Positions 17,351 to 26,927 of a DNA stretch of 64,000 bases are shown here, in pieces. Source of the DNA: Deinococcus aerolatus. GTDB lineage: Bacteria > Deinococcota > Deinococci > Deinococcales > Deinococcaceae. The position numbers and the translations under genes were made by a program. Position 1 is the first letter of the stretch. Each line of letters begins with the position of its first letter. The notes under the pieces are model-generated. The model was not told the DNA's origin and did not search any database. It saw only the letters and a list, made by a program, of their open reading frames with translations. The stretch lies in NCBI RefSeq assembly GCF_014647055.1, contig NZ_BMOL01000006.1:124001-188000 (forward strand). Reading direction: 5' to 3'.

Positions 17351-17995
17351 TCACCCTGTCGCCCGGCCGACCACGGCATACAGCGGATCGCCTGTCAGGG
17401 TGCCCCGCGCCGAGCGTGGGCTGCAGTCCAGGGCGGCAATGTCGCCCCAATTGCCTGCCGCCTCCAGATACTGCTGGACCAGGCGCAGGTGGCCGGCGTC
17501 GTCGAGCGTGTGCCACACCGCCACGGCCTTGGTGGGAAAACAGCGGTTGGAAAAGCTGATCACCACCGGGCCGCCAGGCACCAGCACCCGTCCCAGATCG
17601 CGCAGCACGGCCACCGGATCGGTCAGGTAATCGATGGACACCGTGATGCCTGCTGCGTCGTGGCTGTGGTCCGCGAAGGGCAGCCTGGGCGCGGCGTTGA
17701 GATTCTGGACGATCACCGAGGTCAGCTGTGGATTGCGTTCCAGTTCAGCGCGGTTGAGTCCCAGGCCCACCACCTCGCCGTACCGGACCTCGGGCGGAAG
17801 GTGACTGACCCAGCTGGACATCAGGTCAAGGATGCGGCCCCCGGCGGGAAAGTATTCGCGGTAGAGGGCCGTGACGGCCGCGATGGCCCCGGCGTCGATG
17901 TGGGTGACGAAGCGCGGCTCGCGGTAGAACTGCTCGTCCGGCGTCTCATCGGCGCGGCGGAAGGCTGCGCTGGGCAGCGTGGGCTCACGGATCAT
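17351..17995 (-). CDS. Class I SAM-dependent methyltransferase
   Basis: 214 aa, Methyltransf_11-like. RILDLMSSWVSHLP is the motif I region (a GxGxG variant in which glycine is largely replaced by MSSWVS), EVVGLGLNRAELERNP is motif II, and LRDLGRVLVPGGPVVISFSNRCFPTKAV is the post-motif III region. This motif I variant is typical of a cyanobacterial/Deinococcus subgroup of unknown substrate. The sequence before the ATG reads GAGACT then seven bases, so a leaderless transcript is possible. A 191-base gap with no evident gene (17160-17350) separates it from the acyltransferase. Confidence 0.75.
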   Translation of the reverse strand: MIREPTLPSAAFRRADETPDEQFYREPRFVTHIDAGAIAAVTALYREYFPAGGRILDLMSSWVSHLPPEVRYGEVVGLGLNRAELERNPQLTSVIVQNLNAAPRLPFADHSHDAAGITVSIDYLTDPVAVLRDLGRVLVPGGPVVISFSNRCFPTKAVAVWHTLDDAGHLRLVQQYLEAAGNWGDIAALDCSPRSARGTLTGDPLYAVVGRATG

Positions 17996-18098
17996 GCCCG
18001 GCAGTCTCGGTCAGGAAGGCCGGCGGCTGTGTGTGATGGGCTGCGCTGTGAGACCGGCTGCGCAGTGTGGTGGGGTGAACGGACAAAATGGCGCGGCG

Positions 18099-19139
18099 CT
18101 AGTTGAAGCGGTCAATCACCTGAACACCAGTGCCGCTGAAGGTGTCCATGCCGGTCAGCGCGTCCACCGACTCCCCCAGCGTCAGCCGCCGGCCGATCAG
18201 GCGTTCCGGGCGCAACTGACCGCTCTCGATCATGCCCAGCATGTCCGGATAGGCGTGCGCGGCCATGCCGTGGCTGCCGTAGATCACCAGTTCCCTGGCG
18301 ATCACGGCGTCCATCGGCAGGGGCGGGCGGCCATGCTCGGCCACCAGCAGGCCCACCTGCACGTGGCGGCCCTGGGTTCGCAGGCACAGAATGGAATCGG
18401 CACAGGTTTGCGCGTGCCCCAGCGCGTCCAGCGACAGGTGGGCGCCGCCGCCCGTGACCTCGCGGATGGCCGTCACGACATCAACCTCGCGGCTGTTGAC
18501 CACGAATTCCGCACCCAGTTCGGCCGCCCGCTCCAGCTTGTCCGCGCCGATGTCCACCGCGATCACGCGTGCGCCCAGGGCATGGGCGATCATCACCGCC
18601 GACAGGCCCACGCCGCCGCAGCCGTGAACCGCCACCCACTCACCGCCTCTGGCCCGGCCCTGCTGCACCACCGCCCGGAACGAGGTGGCAAAGCGGCACC
18701 CCAGGCTGGCTGCCGTCACGAAGTCCAGGTTCTCCGGCAGGCGCACCAGATTGTGCTCCGCGTAGCGCAGGGCCACGAACTGGGCAAATGATCCCCAGGC
18801 CGTGAAGCCCGGCTGAAACTGCGCCCGGCACACCTGCTGCTGCCCCGCCTGACACTCGGGGCAGCGCCCGCAGCCCGACACGAAAGGCAGCGTGACGCGG
18901 TCCCCCTCGCGCCAGCGGGTGATGCCTGCCCCCACCGCCACCACGGTTCCGGCGATCTCGTGACCGGGGACGTGCGGCAGGGCGATGTCGGGGTCATGGC
19001 CCATCCAGCCGTGCCAGTCACTGCGGCACACGCCGGACGCCTCCACCCGCAGCACCACACCGTCCGCTGCCGGCACGGGGTCAGGAACGGTCTGGAGTTC
19101 GGGGCGCATTCCGAATTGCTCGTAGACGACGGCTTTCAT
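18099..19139 (-). CDS. Zinc-dependent alcohol dehydrogenase, MDR family
   Basis: 346 aa NAD(P)-dependent dehydrogenase. Catalytic zinc ligands are visible: C in [12 protein letters not shown] and the GHE of [10 protein letters not shown]. The structural zinc lobe [16 protein letters not shown] has four cysteines. The Rossmann motif is [12 protein letters not shown], followed by the acidic VDIG that favours NAD. Substrate cannot be read from the sequence; close family members act on primary or secondary alcohols. The upstream AAGACT is seven bases before the ATG, a possible leaderless -10. Confidence 0.9.
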   Translation of the reverse strand: MKAVVYEQFGMRPELQTVPDPVPAADGVVLRVEASGVCRSDWHGWMGHDPDIALPHVPGHEIAGTVVAVGAGITRWREGDRVTLPFVSGCGRCPECQAGQQQVCRAQFQPGFTAWGSFAQFVALRYAEHNLVRLPENLDFVTAASLGCRFATSFRAVVQQGRARGGEWVAVHGCGGVGLSAVMIAHALGARVIAVDIGADKLERAAELGAEFVVNSREVDVVTAIREVTGGGAHLSLDALGHAQTCADSILCLRTQGRHVQVGLLVAEHGRPPLPMDAVIARELVIYGSHGMAAHAYPDMLGMIESGQLRPERLIGRRLTLGESVDALTGMDTFSGTGVQVIDRFN

Positions 19140-19172
19140 TGTGGCGAGTCTTTCACGGGCGTGGGCCGCGCG

Positions 19173-19787
19173 TCACCACCTGAGCGCTCCCTTCCAGCCC
19201 CGCGCCCGCACCAGCCTTGCCGCCCGGACGGTGGCCTCGCGGTAGGCGGCACTCAACTGTGCTGCGTCACGGTTCAGCAATTCGGCGTCCAGACGGTTGG
19301 CACGTGCGCTTTCTAATCCCGTCGAGGTGCGCGGGTCCGCCTGTCCCTCGCCGCTAAAGGTGCGGGCCAGCCCCTCGGCCAGCCAGCGTGGAATGCGGGC
19401 CGACTGGGCGGTGTGGAAGGCCTCGTGCCGCACGGTGGTGGGCAGCAGGCCGCGCGCCGAGAGCGCCGAGAGCCGCTGCGTGCGGATCACCGCGCCCCGG
19501 GTGGACGCCGCGATGTTCACCGGCTCTCCGGTGCGGGCCGCGAAGTCCGCCGCGTTGCCGGCCGCCTCCAGACGCACGCGGGCAGGCGGCGGCAGGCCCA
19601 GCGCCCTCAGGTCACGCGCGGCCCGGTCCCACGCCACAAAGACAACGCCGAGGTGCTGACGGTCCCGCGGGTCCGCATAGCTCACCGTCAGGGCGCCGTG
19701 CTGAGCTTCATAGGCCTGGGCGCCGGGAATCGGAAGCGTGAGACTGAGGAACGCCGCGAGCATGCGCCAGGGGAACGGCCTGCTCAC
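19173..19787 (-). CDS. Secreted HEXXH (gluzincin/MA-like) peptidase
   Basis: 204 aa with a signal peptide (about 1-25, ending PGAQA). HEAFH at 121-125 is a zinc-binding HEXXH motif, and the downstream WLAEGLA supplies the Glu ligand in the way of Peptidase_MA-like proteins. The gene follows the alpha-2-macroglobulin gene on the same strand after ten bases, so the two are almost certainly one transcription unit. A protease encoded next to a protease-trapping protein could be its partner or a maturation enzyme; this is inference. Small for the family, with little beyond the catalytic core. Confidence 0.7.
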   Translation of the reverse strand: MSRPFPWRMLAAFLSLTLPIPGAQAYEAQHGALTVSYADPRDRQHLGVVFVAWDRAARDLRALGLPPPARVRLEAAGNAADFAARTGEPVNIAASTRGAVIRTQRLSALSARGLLPTTVRHEAFHTAQSARIPRWLAEGLARTFSGEGQADPRTSTGLESARANRLDAELLNRDAAQLSAAYREATVRAARLVRARGWKGALRW

Positions 19788-19797
19788 GACTGCCTCA

Positions 19798-22700
19798 CTA
19801 CCGGCCCCGGTCCCGCACCGTGAACGTCGTCGCCGGGGCGTAGCCCTCGACGTCCGGGTCGTACATCAGGAAGGCGTGGGTGGGCAGCGCCGTGAAGGTG
19901 CCAGGGGTCTGGGCGCGCAGCAGGTAGGTCAGCTTCTGCTCGCCTTTCAGGTGGTCGGCGTACAGGTCCACGCGGTCATCGAGCAGCTCACGGCCCGCGT
20001 ACCAGTAGTTCCAGCGGTCCCAGCCGTACCCGTCGGGATTTTGCAGGCCCGCAATCGCCAGGCTGCGTTCATCCAGCGCCTTCATGCCAGCCGGGATGGG
20101 ATCGCTGACCACCAGGTACCGCGCGGCCTGGCCCACCGGCTGCACGCTGAGCGTCACCAGAATCAGGTCGCCCACCGTGACCGGCTGCATCTGCCCGCCC
20201 CGCAGCAGCGGCACACGGCGGTAGCTGTAGCTCTTTTTCTTCGCGTCCCACACCGGTTCCAGGCGCTGATACTGGCGGCTCAGGCGGAAGCCCTTGCTGG
20301 CGTCGCCCCTGAGCTCGGCGGGCTCGCGGCTGTATTTCAGTTGGGTGCTGAAGGTCAGCCCGGCGGGCGCGCCCTGCAGCGTAACCGTGTGTGCCCCGGC
20401 CTTCAGGGTGCTGGTGTCGATCTTCAGGGTGGCCCCCTGCCCGCCCAGCGTGGCCTCCCCGGCCGTCTTGCCGTCCAGCAGAACACTCACGTCACCGCTC
20501 ACCGCTTTCACAGGCTTGAGGGCCAGCGCCGCGATGATCACGCTGGTGGTGTCCTGGGTGGACAGCCACTTCGGGCCGCGCCGGTTGCCCAGCAGCCACT
20601 GCGAGACGCCGGGAATCAGCGGGCTGTTCGGCTCCAGCGTGGCGAGGGCCTCCAGCGCCCTGGCGGTGACCTGCACGCTGTTGTCGTCCCAGGAGTCGTA
20701 CCAGACGTCGCCGCCGCTCCGTTTCGGCTTTTCCCAGTGCGAGAGCGCGCCGCCGTTCGTCCCGATGCGCTTCGCCTTGAGCAGGTCCAGCACGTCGCGG
20801 GCGGCCTGCTCCTGTCCCGTCTTGTTCAGCGCCAGCGCGGTCTGGGCCAGCGCGTAGGGTTCCAGGTCCCCCCGGCGGGCGAAGGTGGCCAGCTGGCCCC
20901 TGTCCACTTTTCCGGCGGCGGCCAGGGCACGGTACGCGCTGGCGCGTTCGGCCTGTCTTCCCTTCGGGTTGGGCACATGCCGGGCAAGGTACTGCAGCCC
21001 GCTGTAGAGCACGTCGTTGTTGACTTTCACGCCCAGCGCCTTGGCCCGCAACAGCCCCTCCACCACGTAGGCGCTCATTTCCAGGGTGCTGCTGTCGTAC
21101 TGCCAGAAGTTCCAGCCGCCGTCCTCGTGCTGGAACAGTTCCAGCCGGGCCAGTCCCGCACTCACGATGTCGGGCAGATGCTGGGTCACGCCCTGCGGCA
21201 GGGCGGCGCTGCCCAGGGTTTCTTCGGCCAGCAGCGCGGGCAGGAAACGGCTCATGGTCTGCTCGGTGCAGCCGTAGGGATAGCCCACCAGATACTCCAG
21301 TGCCGGCGACACGGCCGACAGCAGCGACGGCGTGAGGCTCAGGCTCAGGTCCAGCGTTTTCAGGTTCGCGTCCGGCGGAAGGTTGAGCGTGACGCTGGGC
21401 TGGCTGACGCTGCCCACTGCTGTCTGGGTGACCTCGTAGCCCCTGGCCTTCACGGGCAGCGGCAGTTTCAGGGCGTCGTTGCCGGAGGCGGTGCGGGCGG
21501 TGAAGGTCACCTCTGCCGTGCCGACGTTGCCGGCCCGCACCTGCATGTCGCTGCGGGCGCGTCCGTTGGCACCCACCCGCAGCGGCGCACCCCCCGGTTG
21601 CAGCGCCGCGCCGCCCAGGGGACTCAGGCCCTTCAGGACGGCGCTGGCCGTGCCGGTCACCTCCAAGTTCAGGGTGTTGTTGACGATGCCCGACAGCGTG
21701 ACCGTGTCGCCGCGCACCAGAAAGGTGGGCAGGCTCAGGCGGGCAATCACGTCTTTGGTGGTCATGGTGGTGGCGGTGCCCTGCCCGAAACGCGGGGCCA
21801 CCGTCTGGGCACGGGCCGTGGCCACCCAGGTGGTCAGGTTGTCAGGAAACTTGACCTCCACCTCGGCGTGGCCCTGCGCGTCGGTCAGCAGGTTGGGCAG
21901 CCACAGAATGGTGTCCCTGAACTCCTGGCGCGGCGTGACCGCGTCGGCGCTGGCGGCGTCGGCGGCCCTGGCCTGCTTGTCCTGAGCGAAGGCGGGTGCA
22001 GATTCCATCGGTCTGGGGCCACCCGCCACGGTGCCCACCTGCGAGAAGTAGAAGTTGAGGCTGGAATTGGTCCCCACCGCGTTGGCGCGCGGCGCGTCGA
22101 ACACCTGGGCAATCGGGGTGGCATTGTCGCGCTGTACCAGGTAGATGGCCTGGTCCACCACGCCCAGTGCCACCTCGCCGGCCACGCCCTTGCCGTCCGC
22201 GCCGCGCACGTCCACGCTGAGTTTGCCGGTGTCACCGGGAGCGTAGCGGGCCTTTTCGGGACTCACCCTGACGGTCAGTGCCGCGCCGGCGCGGGGAACG
22301 CTGACCCTGGCCTCGCTACTGTAGAACTGACCGTCCGACAGCGTGGCCGCCGCGACGTGGACGTTGGGGGCCATGTCCGGCGTGACCGGAAACCGGTAGG
22401 TCAGCACCGCGCCGCTGCCGCGCAGGACCGTGGAACTGCGCAGTCGGTCACCCTCCAGCGTGACCAGCACCGGGGCGCCGGGCTTCGGGTTGCCCACCAG
22501 CACCGTGGCGGTGTCGCCGGGGGCGTAGCTCTTGCGGTCCAGCTGGACGGTCAGGTCGCGGGAGTTCCAGCCGTAGTCCTCGCCGGGCTTCAGCACCCAC
22601 ACGAAATTCTCAAAGGTGCTGGCGCGGCCCTGCGCGTCGCGGACGGTCGCCCGCACCAGATACCCGCCGCCGCGCACGGTGCTGAGGGTGCTGCTGGCCG

Positions 22701-24228
22701 TGCCGCCCGCATTCGTGGTGACCTGCGAGCGGGCCACCCGCGTCTCGCTCAGCACCCACAGGCTCTTTTTCCGGTCGTAGTCGTAGCGCTGGCGGATCAG
22801 GTCCAGGGTGACGTGCGCGGCGCGGCCCACGTCCCGCAGGTCACGGGTGTCCAGCGAAACGCGAATCGGTTTGCCGGCGTCGTAGATGTAGCCGTCGGTG
22901 CTGGCCTCCACGTTCAGGCTGGCCGGAAAGGCGATCACCTGCGTCTGGGCGCTGACGGTGCGGCGCGACTCGTCTTCCACCTCGGCCTCGATGCGGTAGC
23001 TGACCGGCTGGCCATCAGGGTCACGCGCCAGCGGCAACGTCAGGTCCAGGTCGCCGCTGGCGTTCAGGCGCGTCTCCTCCTGGATCACCAGGTCCGAGCC
23101 GTAGTCGCGGCCCCCGTCGTCGGGCGGCAGGGACGCGCTGTCGAAGCCGGGCGGGTAATACGGCGCGCGGGTCACGTTGTAGTTGACCCTGGCCCCGCCT
23201 AGGTTGCCGCCGAACAGGTAGCGGGCAGAGATACGCACACTGACCTTCTCACCCTGCACCGCACGTCGGCGGTCCGGCGCCAGCGTGACGGCGTATTCGG
23301 GCTTCTGGTAGGCCTCCACCTGAAAGCTGCCGCCGATGTCGGTCTGGCCGTCCCCGGCAGCGTTCTGCGGCACCAGCGAGAAATAGTACTCGCCCAGTTT
23401 CGCGCCGGCCCCCAGGTCCAGCCCGGCGCTCAGGGAACCCAGCGCACTGGTGGTCAGGGTCTTGCGGTACACCTCATCGCCGTCCGGCGACCTGATGGCC
23501 ACCCGCACCGCCGTGTTCGCCAGCGGGGTCAGCTGGCCGGCCTGCCGCAGCACCGCCTTGAACTCCACATGCTGGCCGGGGCGGTAGATGGGGCGGTCCG
23601 TGTACACGTAGCCGCGCACCAGCGGGGCCGCGTAGCTGTTCCAGTCCGCCCCGCTCACCGCCCAGTCGTTGCCGTGCCGGGCCAGATAGGTCTCCGTGTC
23701 TCCGCTGACGCTGGCCTTTTTCGCGAAGCGGGCCACGCCGTCGCCTCCCGCCAGTACCGGAGCGCCGCGGCCCAGCGGCCACACCCGCGCCGCCCGCGTC
23801 TGGCCACTCTCGCGGTCGGCTGTGTAGGCCAGGGCCGCGTTCTGATCGCGCTTGACCACTAGGCCCAGGTTGCTGACCAGCACCACCGCGCCCAGACGCC
23901 CGCTGCCCACCACATACACGCCGCTGGGCAGCCGGCCGAACTCCAGGGGCTGGTCCCGCTTTCTCAGGGTGACGCTGCGGATCGTCTGGCTGACCTTTTG
24001 CGCCGTGACCCCCGGACTGTGTGGATCGGGCGAGGCGGCGAACAGCGCGGCCGGATCCAGCACCCGCCTCAGCGTGAACACCGTCCCGGCCGGCGCCGAC
24101 ACCTCCACCCGCACCGGCTGGCTGCCCCGGAACACGCCGCCGTAGATGGCCACATTGCGCTGCGCCGGGGCCAGACCCACCAGCAGCAAGCCCGACAACA
24201 ACACGCCCCGCGTCCAACGTCGCTTCAT
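19798..24228 (-). CDS. Bacterial alpha-2-macroglobulin (YfaS-like)
   Basis: 1476 aa, the size of bacterial alpha-2-macroglobulins, which trap proteases in the periplasm. The signal peptide (MKRRWTRGVLLSGLLLVGLAPAQ) has no lipobox Cys, so unlike E. coli A2M it should not be lipid-anchored. MG2 is seen at about 195-215 (DRPIYRPGQHVEFKAVL), the Ala/Asp-rich bait-like segment at about 730-760, then DTILWLPNLLTDAQGHAEVEVKFPDNLTTW. The thioester motif GCTEQ has Cys987 within YPYGCTEQTMSRFLP. The thioester-linked alpha-helical domain with FQHEDGGWNFW follows. Co-transcribed with an HEXXH peptidase gene. Confidence 0.93.
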   Translation of the reverse strand: MKRRWTRGVLLSGLLLVGLAPAQRNVAIYGGVFRGSQPVRVEVSAPAGTVFTLRRVLDPAALFAASPDPHSPGVTAQKVSQTIRSVTLRKRDQPLEFGRLPSGVYVVGSGRLGAVVLVSNLGLVVKRDQNAALAYTADRESGQTRAARVWPLGRGAPVLAGGDGVARFAKKASVSGDTETYLARHGNDWAVSGADWNSYAAPLVRGYVYTDRPIYRPGQHVEFKAVLRQAGQLTPLANTAVRVAIRSPDGDEVYRKTLTTSALGSLSAGLDLGAGAKLGEYYFSLVPQNAAGDGQTDIGGSFQVEAYQKPEYAVTLAPDRRRAVQGEKVSVRISARYLFGGNLGGARVNYNVTRAPYYPPGFDSASLPPDDGGRDYGSDLVIQEETRLNASGDLDLTLPLARDPDGQPVSYRIEAEVEDESRRTVSAQTQVIAFPASLNVEASTDGYIYDAGKPIRVSLDTRDLRDVGRAAHVTLDLIRQRYDYDRKKSLWVLSETRVARSQVTTNAGGTASSTLSTVRGGGYLVRATVRDAQGRASTFENFVWVLKPGEDYGWNSRDLTVQLDRKSYAPGDTATVLVGNPKPGAPVLVTLEGDRLRSSTVLRGSGAVLTYRFPVTPDMAPNVHVAAATLSDGQFYSSEARVSVPRAGAALTVRVSPEKARYAPGDTGKLSVDVRGADGKGVAGEVALGVVDQAIYLVQRDNATPIAQVFDAPRANAVGTNSSLNFYFSQVGTVAGGPRPMESAPAFAQDKQARAADAASADAVTPRQEFRDTILWLPNLLTDAQGHAEVEVKFPDNLTTWVATARAQTVAPRFGQGTATTMTTKDVIARLSLPTFLVRGDTVTLSGIVNNTLNLEVTGTASAVLKGLSPLGGAALQPGGAPLRVGANGRARSDMQVRAGNVGTAEVTFTARTASGNDALKLPLPVKARGYEVTQTAVGSVSQPSVTLNLPPDANLKTLDLSLSLTPSLLSAVSPALEYLVGYPYGCTEQTMSRFLPALLAEETLGSAALPQGVTQHLPDIVSAGLARLELFQHEDGGWNFWQYDSSTLEMSAYVVEGLLRAKALGVKVNNDVLYSGLQYLARHVPNPKGRQAERASAYRALAAAGKVDRGQLATFARRGDLEPYALAQTALALNKTGQEQAARDVLDLLKAKRIGTNGGALSHWEKPKRSGGDVWYDSWDDNSVQVTARALEALATLEPNSPLIPGVSQWLLGNRRGPKWLSTQDTTSVIIAALALKPVKAVSGDVSVLLDGKTAGEATLGGQGATLKIDTSTLKAGAHTVTLQGAPAGLTFSTQLKYSREPAELRGDASKGFRLSRQYQRLEPVWDAKKKSYSYRRVPLLRGGQMQPVTVGDLILVTLSVQPVGQAARYLVVSDPIPAGMKALDERSLAIAGLQNPDGYGWDRWNYWYAGRELLDDRVDLYADHLKGEQKLTYLLRAQTPGTFTALPTHAFLMYDPDVEGYAPATTFTVRDRGR

Positions 24229-24357
24229 GTCTGCCCCTTTTTTCGCTCCCGCGCCTGTCCGAGCGTCCGTGCTGCCTGGATTGTGTCACCTTTCACCGTG
24301 GCTGTGGGGGGCTCCAGCCAGGGGCGAGTTCATCTCCATGTCAGACGTCTGGGAACC

Positions 24358-25362
<1,005 letters not shown>

Positions 25363-25370
25363 GGACGATC

Positions 25371-25376
25371 AGCATA
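25371..25376 (-). promoter_or_regulatory. -10 element of the SorC-type regulator gene
   Basis: TATGCT on the minus strand ends eight bases before the regulator's ATG. AGGAGG also occurs but 17 bases upstream of the start, too far for normal initiation, so a near-leaderless transcript is likely. Confidence 0.4.
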
Positions 25377-25483
25377 CGTCCTCCTGCGGCCCAGGACAGC
25401 GTTTCAGCCGTCCGGCAGTGCGCCGTCCATTCGCAAGGTCAGGTGTGTTCAGGTCAGGTGCCCCTGGTGCCGCCAGACAAACC

Positions 25484-25520
25484 TTGCACATCTGTTCAAT
25501 CCGTCATATCATTTGTTCTC
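25484..25520 (+). promoter_or_regulatory. glpS promoter with SorC-type operator
   Basis: TTGCACATCTGTTCAA (25484-25499) is an imperfect palindrome with arms TTGnACA/TGTnCAA, core GCAC-N4-GTTC. It covers a -35-like TTGCAC; a -10 TATCAT (25507-25512) follows after 16 bases. A degenerate second site has its GTTC at 25515-25518, 21 bp further. The same GAAC-N4-GTTC motif, also duplicated at 21 bp, is at the glpD promoter. An operator on the -35 and one beyond the -10 fit repression. Confidence 0.6.
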
Positions 25521-25713
25521 AATCCCAGTTCTCAGCTTCTCCGCAACTGACCGTGCATGTTGGCCGTCCCCACCGCCTATCAGCCGCCTTTCGCCTTATG
25601 CTTTTATTGGCGACTCTTCTTGGTTCAGCCCGTCTCTGAGGACGCTGCCGATACCCACCTTGCCGGTAGCAGGGGCCCAGACATTCTTCGATCAGACGAC
25701 TCCAAGGAGGTTT

Positions 25714-25770
25714 ATGACCCTCACCGCGGTTGCCAGAGGTTCTGCCTGTCTCCCGGCGTATTTCTCATGA
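25714..25770 (+). CDS. Putative 18-codon leader peptide before glpS
   Basis: A strong AAGGAGG precedes an ATG at 25714 that opens MTLTAVARGSACLPAYFS, stopping at TGA 25768-25770 and overlapping the glpS ATG by ATGA. The bases before glpS itself hold no ribosome binding site, so the only good site on the message serves this small frame and glpS should depend on coupling. Roughly 195 bases of untranslated leader lie between the promoter and this ORF. Confidence 0.5.
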   Translation: MTLTAVARGSACLPAYFS

Positions 25771-26927
25771 GCCTCACCCTGGACAACGTGACCAAGAAGG
25801 TGGGCGATGACATCCACCTTTATCCCATGACGCTGACCCTCAACCCAGGTCTGAACGTGCTGCTGGGGCCGACGTTGGCGGGCAAGACCTCACTGATGCG
25901 GATCATGGCGAGGCTGGACAAGCCCACCACCGGGCGCGTGCTGGTAGACGGACGGGACGTGACCAACGTGAGCGTGCAGAAACGCGCCGTGGCCTTTGTC
26001 TATCAGCAGTTCGTCAATTACCCCAGCTTCAGTGTTTTTGAGAACATCGCTTCTCCCCTGCGGATCGCCGGGCTGAAGGGAAGTGAGCTCAACGAACGGG
26101 TACACGGCGTGGCAAAACTGATGCATCTGGAACCCATGCTCAAGCGGTTGCCCGCCGAGCTGTCGGGCGGTCAGCAGCAGCGCGTCGCTATCGCCCGGGC
26201 CCTCATCAAGGAGGCCGAGCTGCTGCTGTTCGACGAGCCGCTGGTCAACCTGGATTACAAGCTGCGCGAGGAGCTGCGGGCCGAGATGAAAGAAATTTTT
26301 GCCCGGCGCGACGCCGTGGTGGTGTACAGCACCACCGAACCGTTCGAGGGCCTGAGCCTGGGCGGACAGGTGGCGGTGCTGAGCGAGGGCCGTCTGCTCC
26401 AGTCCGGCCCCACGTTGGAGGTCTACCACCAGCCGGTCACTGTGCGGGTGGGGCAGGTGTTCAGCGATCCGCCGATCAATCTGCTGGGAGCCAAACTGGG
26501 TGAGGGCCGCACACTGCTGAGTGGAGGGCTGAGCTTCCCGCTGCCGCCGCACATGTCGGGCCTGAGCGGTCCCCACCAGTTGGGCGTGCGGGCCAACCAC
26601 GCTGGACTGCGCCCCGAAGGCCCGAACGACGTGGCCCTGGCCGCGCGGGTCTACGTGGCCGAGCTGTCGGGATCAGAAACCTACCTGCATACCCGCCTGA
26701 TCAGCCCTGGTGGCGGCCCCAGCGCCGCGCCGGGCGCACACATGGTCGCGCAACTGCCCGGCATCCATTCGATCAAACCGGGCGAGGACGTCACGTTGTA
26801 CGTCGATCCAGACCGCATGTTCGCCTTCGCCTCTGACGGGCAGCTGGCCGCCGCACCACCGCGCCCGCCCGCGCCCAGCCAACTGGAAGCGCCCATCGCT
26901 CCAACGCCCACCGAGAGGAGCGCGTAA
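25767..26927 (+). CDS. glpS: Glycerol ABC transporter ATPase GlpS
   Basis: 386 aa, one of two different ATPases of a glycerol importer of the rhizobial GlpSTPQUV type. Starts at MSLTLDNVTKKVGDD. Walker A is GPTLAGKTS (34-42), signature ELSGGQQQRVAIARAL (LSGGQ 132-136), Walker B LLLFDE (D156, E157). The H-loop histidine is missing: the region reads VVVYSTTEPFEG with Thr190 where His is expected. A regulatory/TOBE-like C-terminal region follows from about 240. It has an intact signature but a defective switch, the complement of GlpT. The last base of its stop is the first of glpT's ATG (TAATG). Confidence 0.9.
   Translation: MSLTLDNVTKKVGDDIHLYPMTLTLNPGLNVLLGPTLAGKTSLMRIMARLDKPTTGRVLVDGRDVTNVSVQKRAVAFVYQQFVNYPSFSVFENIASPLRIAGLKGSELNERVHGVAKLMHLEPMLKRLPAELSGGQQQRVAIARALIKEAELLLFDEPLVNLDYKLREELRAEMKEIFARRDAVVVYSTTEPFEGLSLGGQVAVLSEGRLLQSGPTLEVYHQPVTVRVGQVFSDPPINLLGAKLGEGRTLLSGGLSFPLPPHMSGLSGPHQLGVRANHAGLRPEGPNDVALAARVYVAELSGSETYLHTRLISPGGGPSAAPGAHMVAQLPGIHSIKPGEDVTLYVDPDRMFAFASDGQLAAAPPRPPAPSQLEAPIAPTPTERSA

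Noticed and set aside
19738..23202. A 1154-codon open frame on the plus strand opposite the alpha-2-macroglobulin gene
   Set aside because: Composition is His/Gln/Arg/Gly-rich with no domain or hydrophobic pattern, as expected for the antisense of a high-GC gene; the minus strand holds a complete recognised protein.
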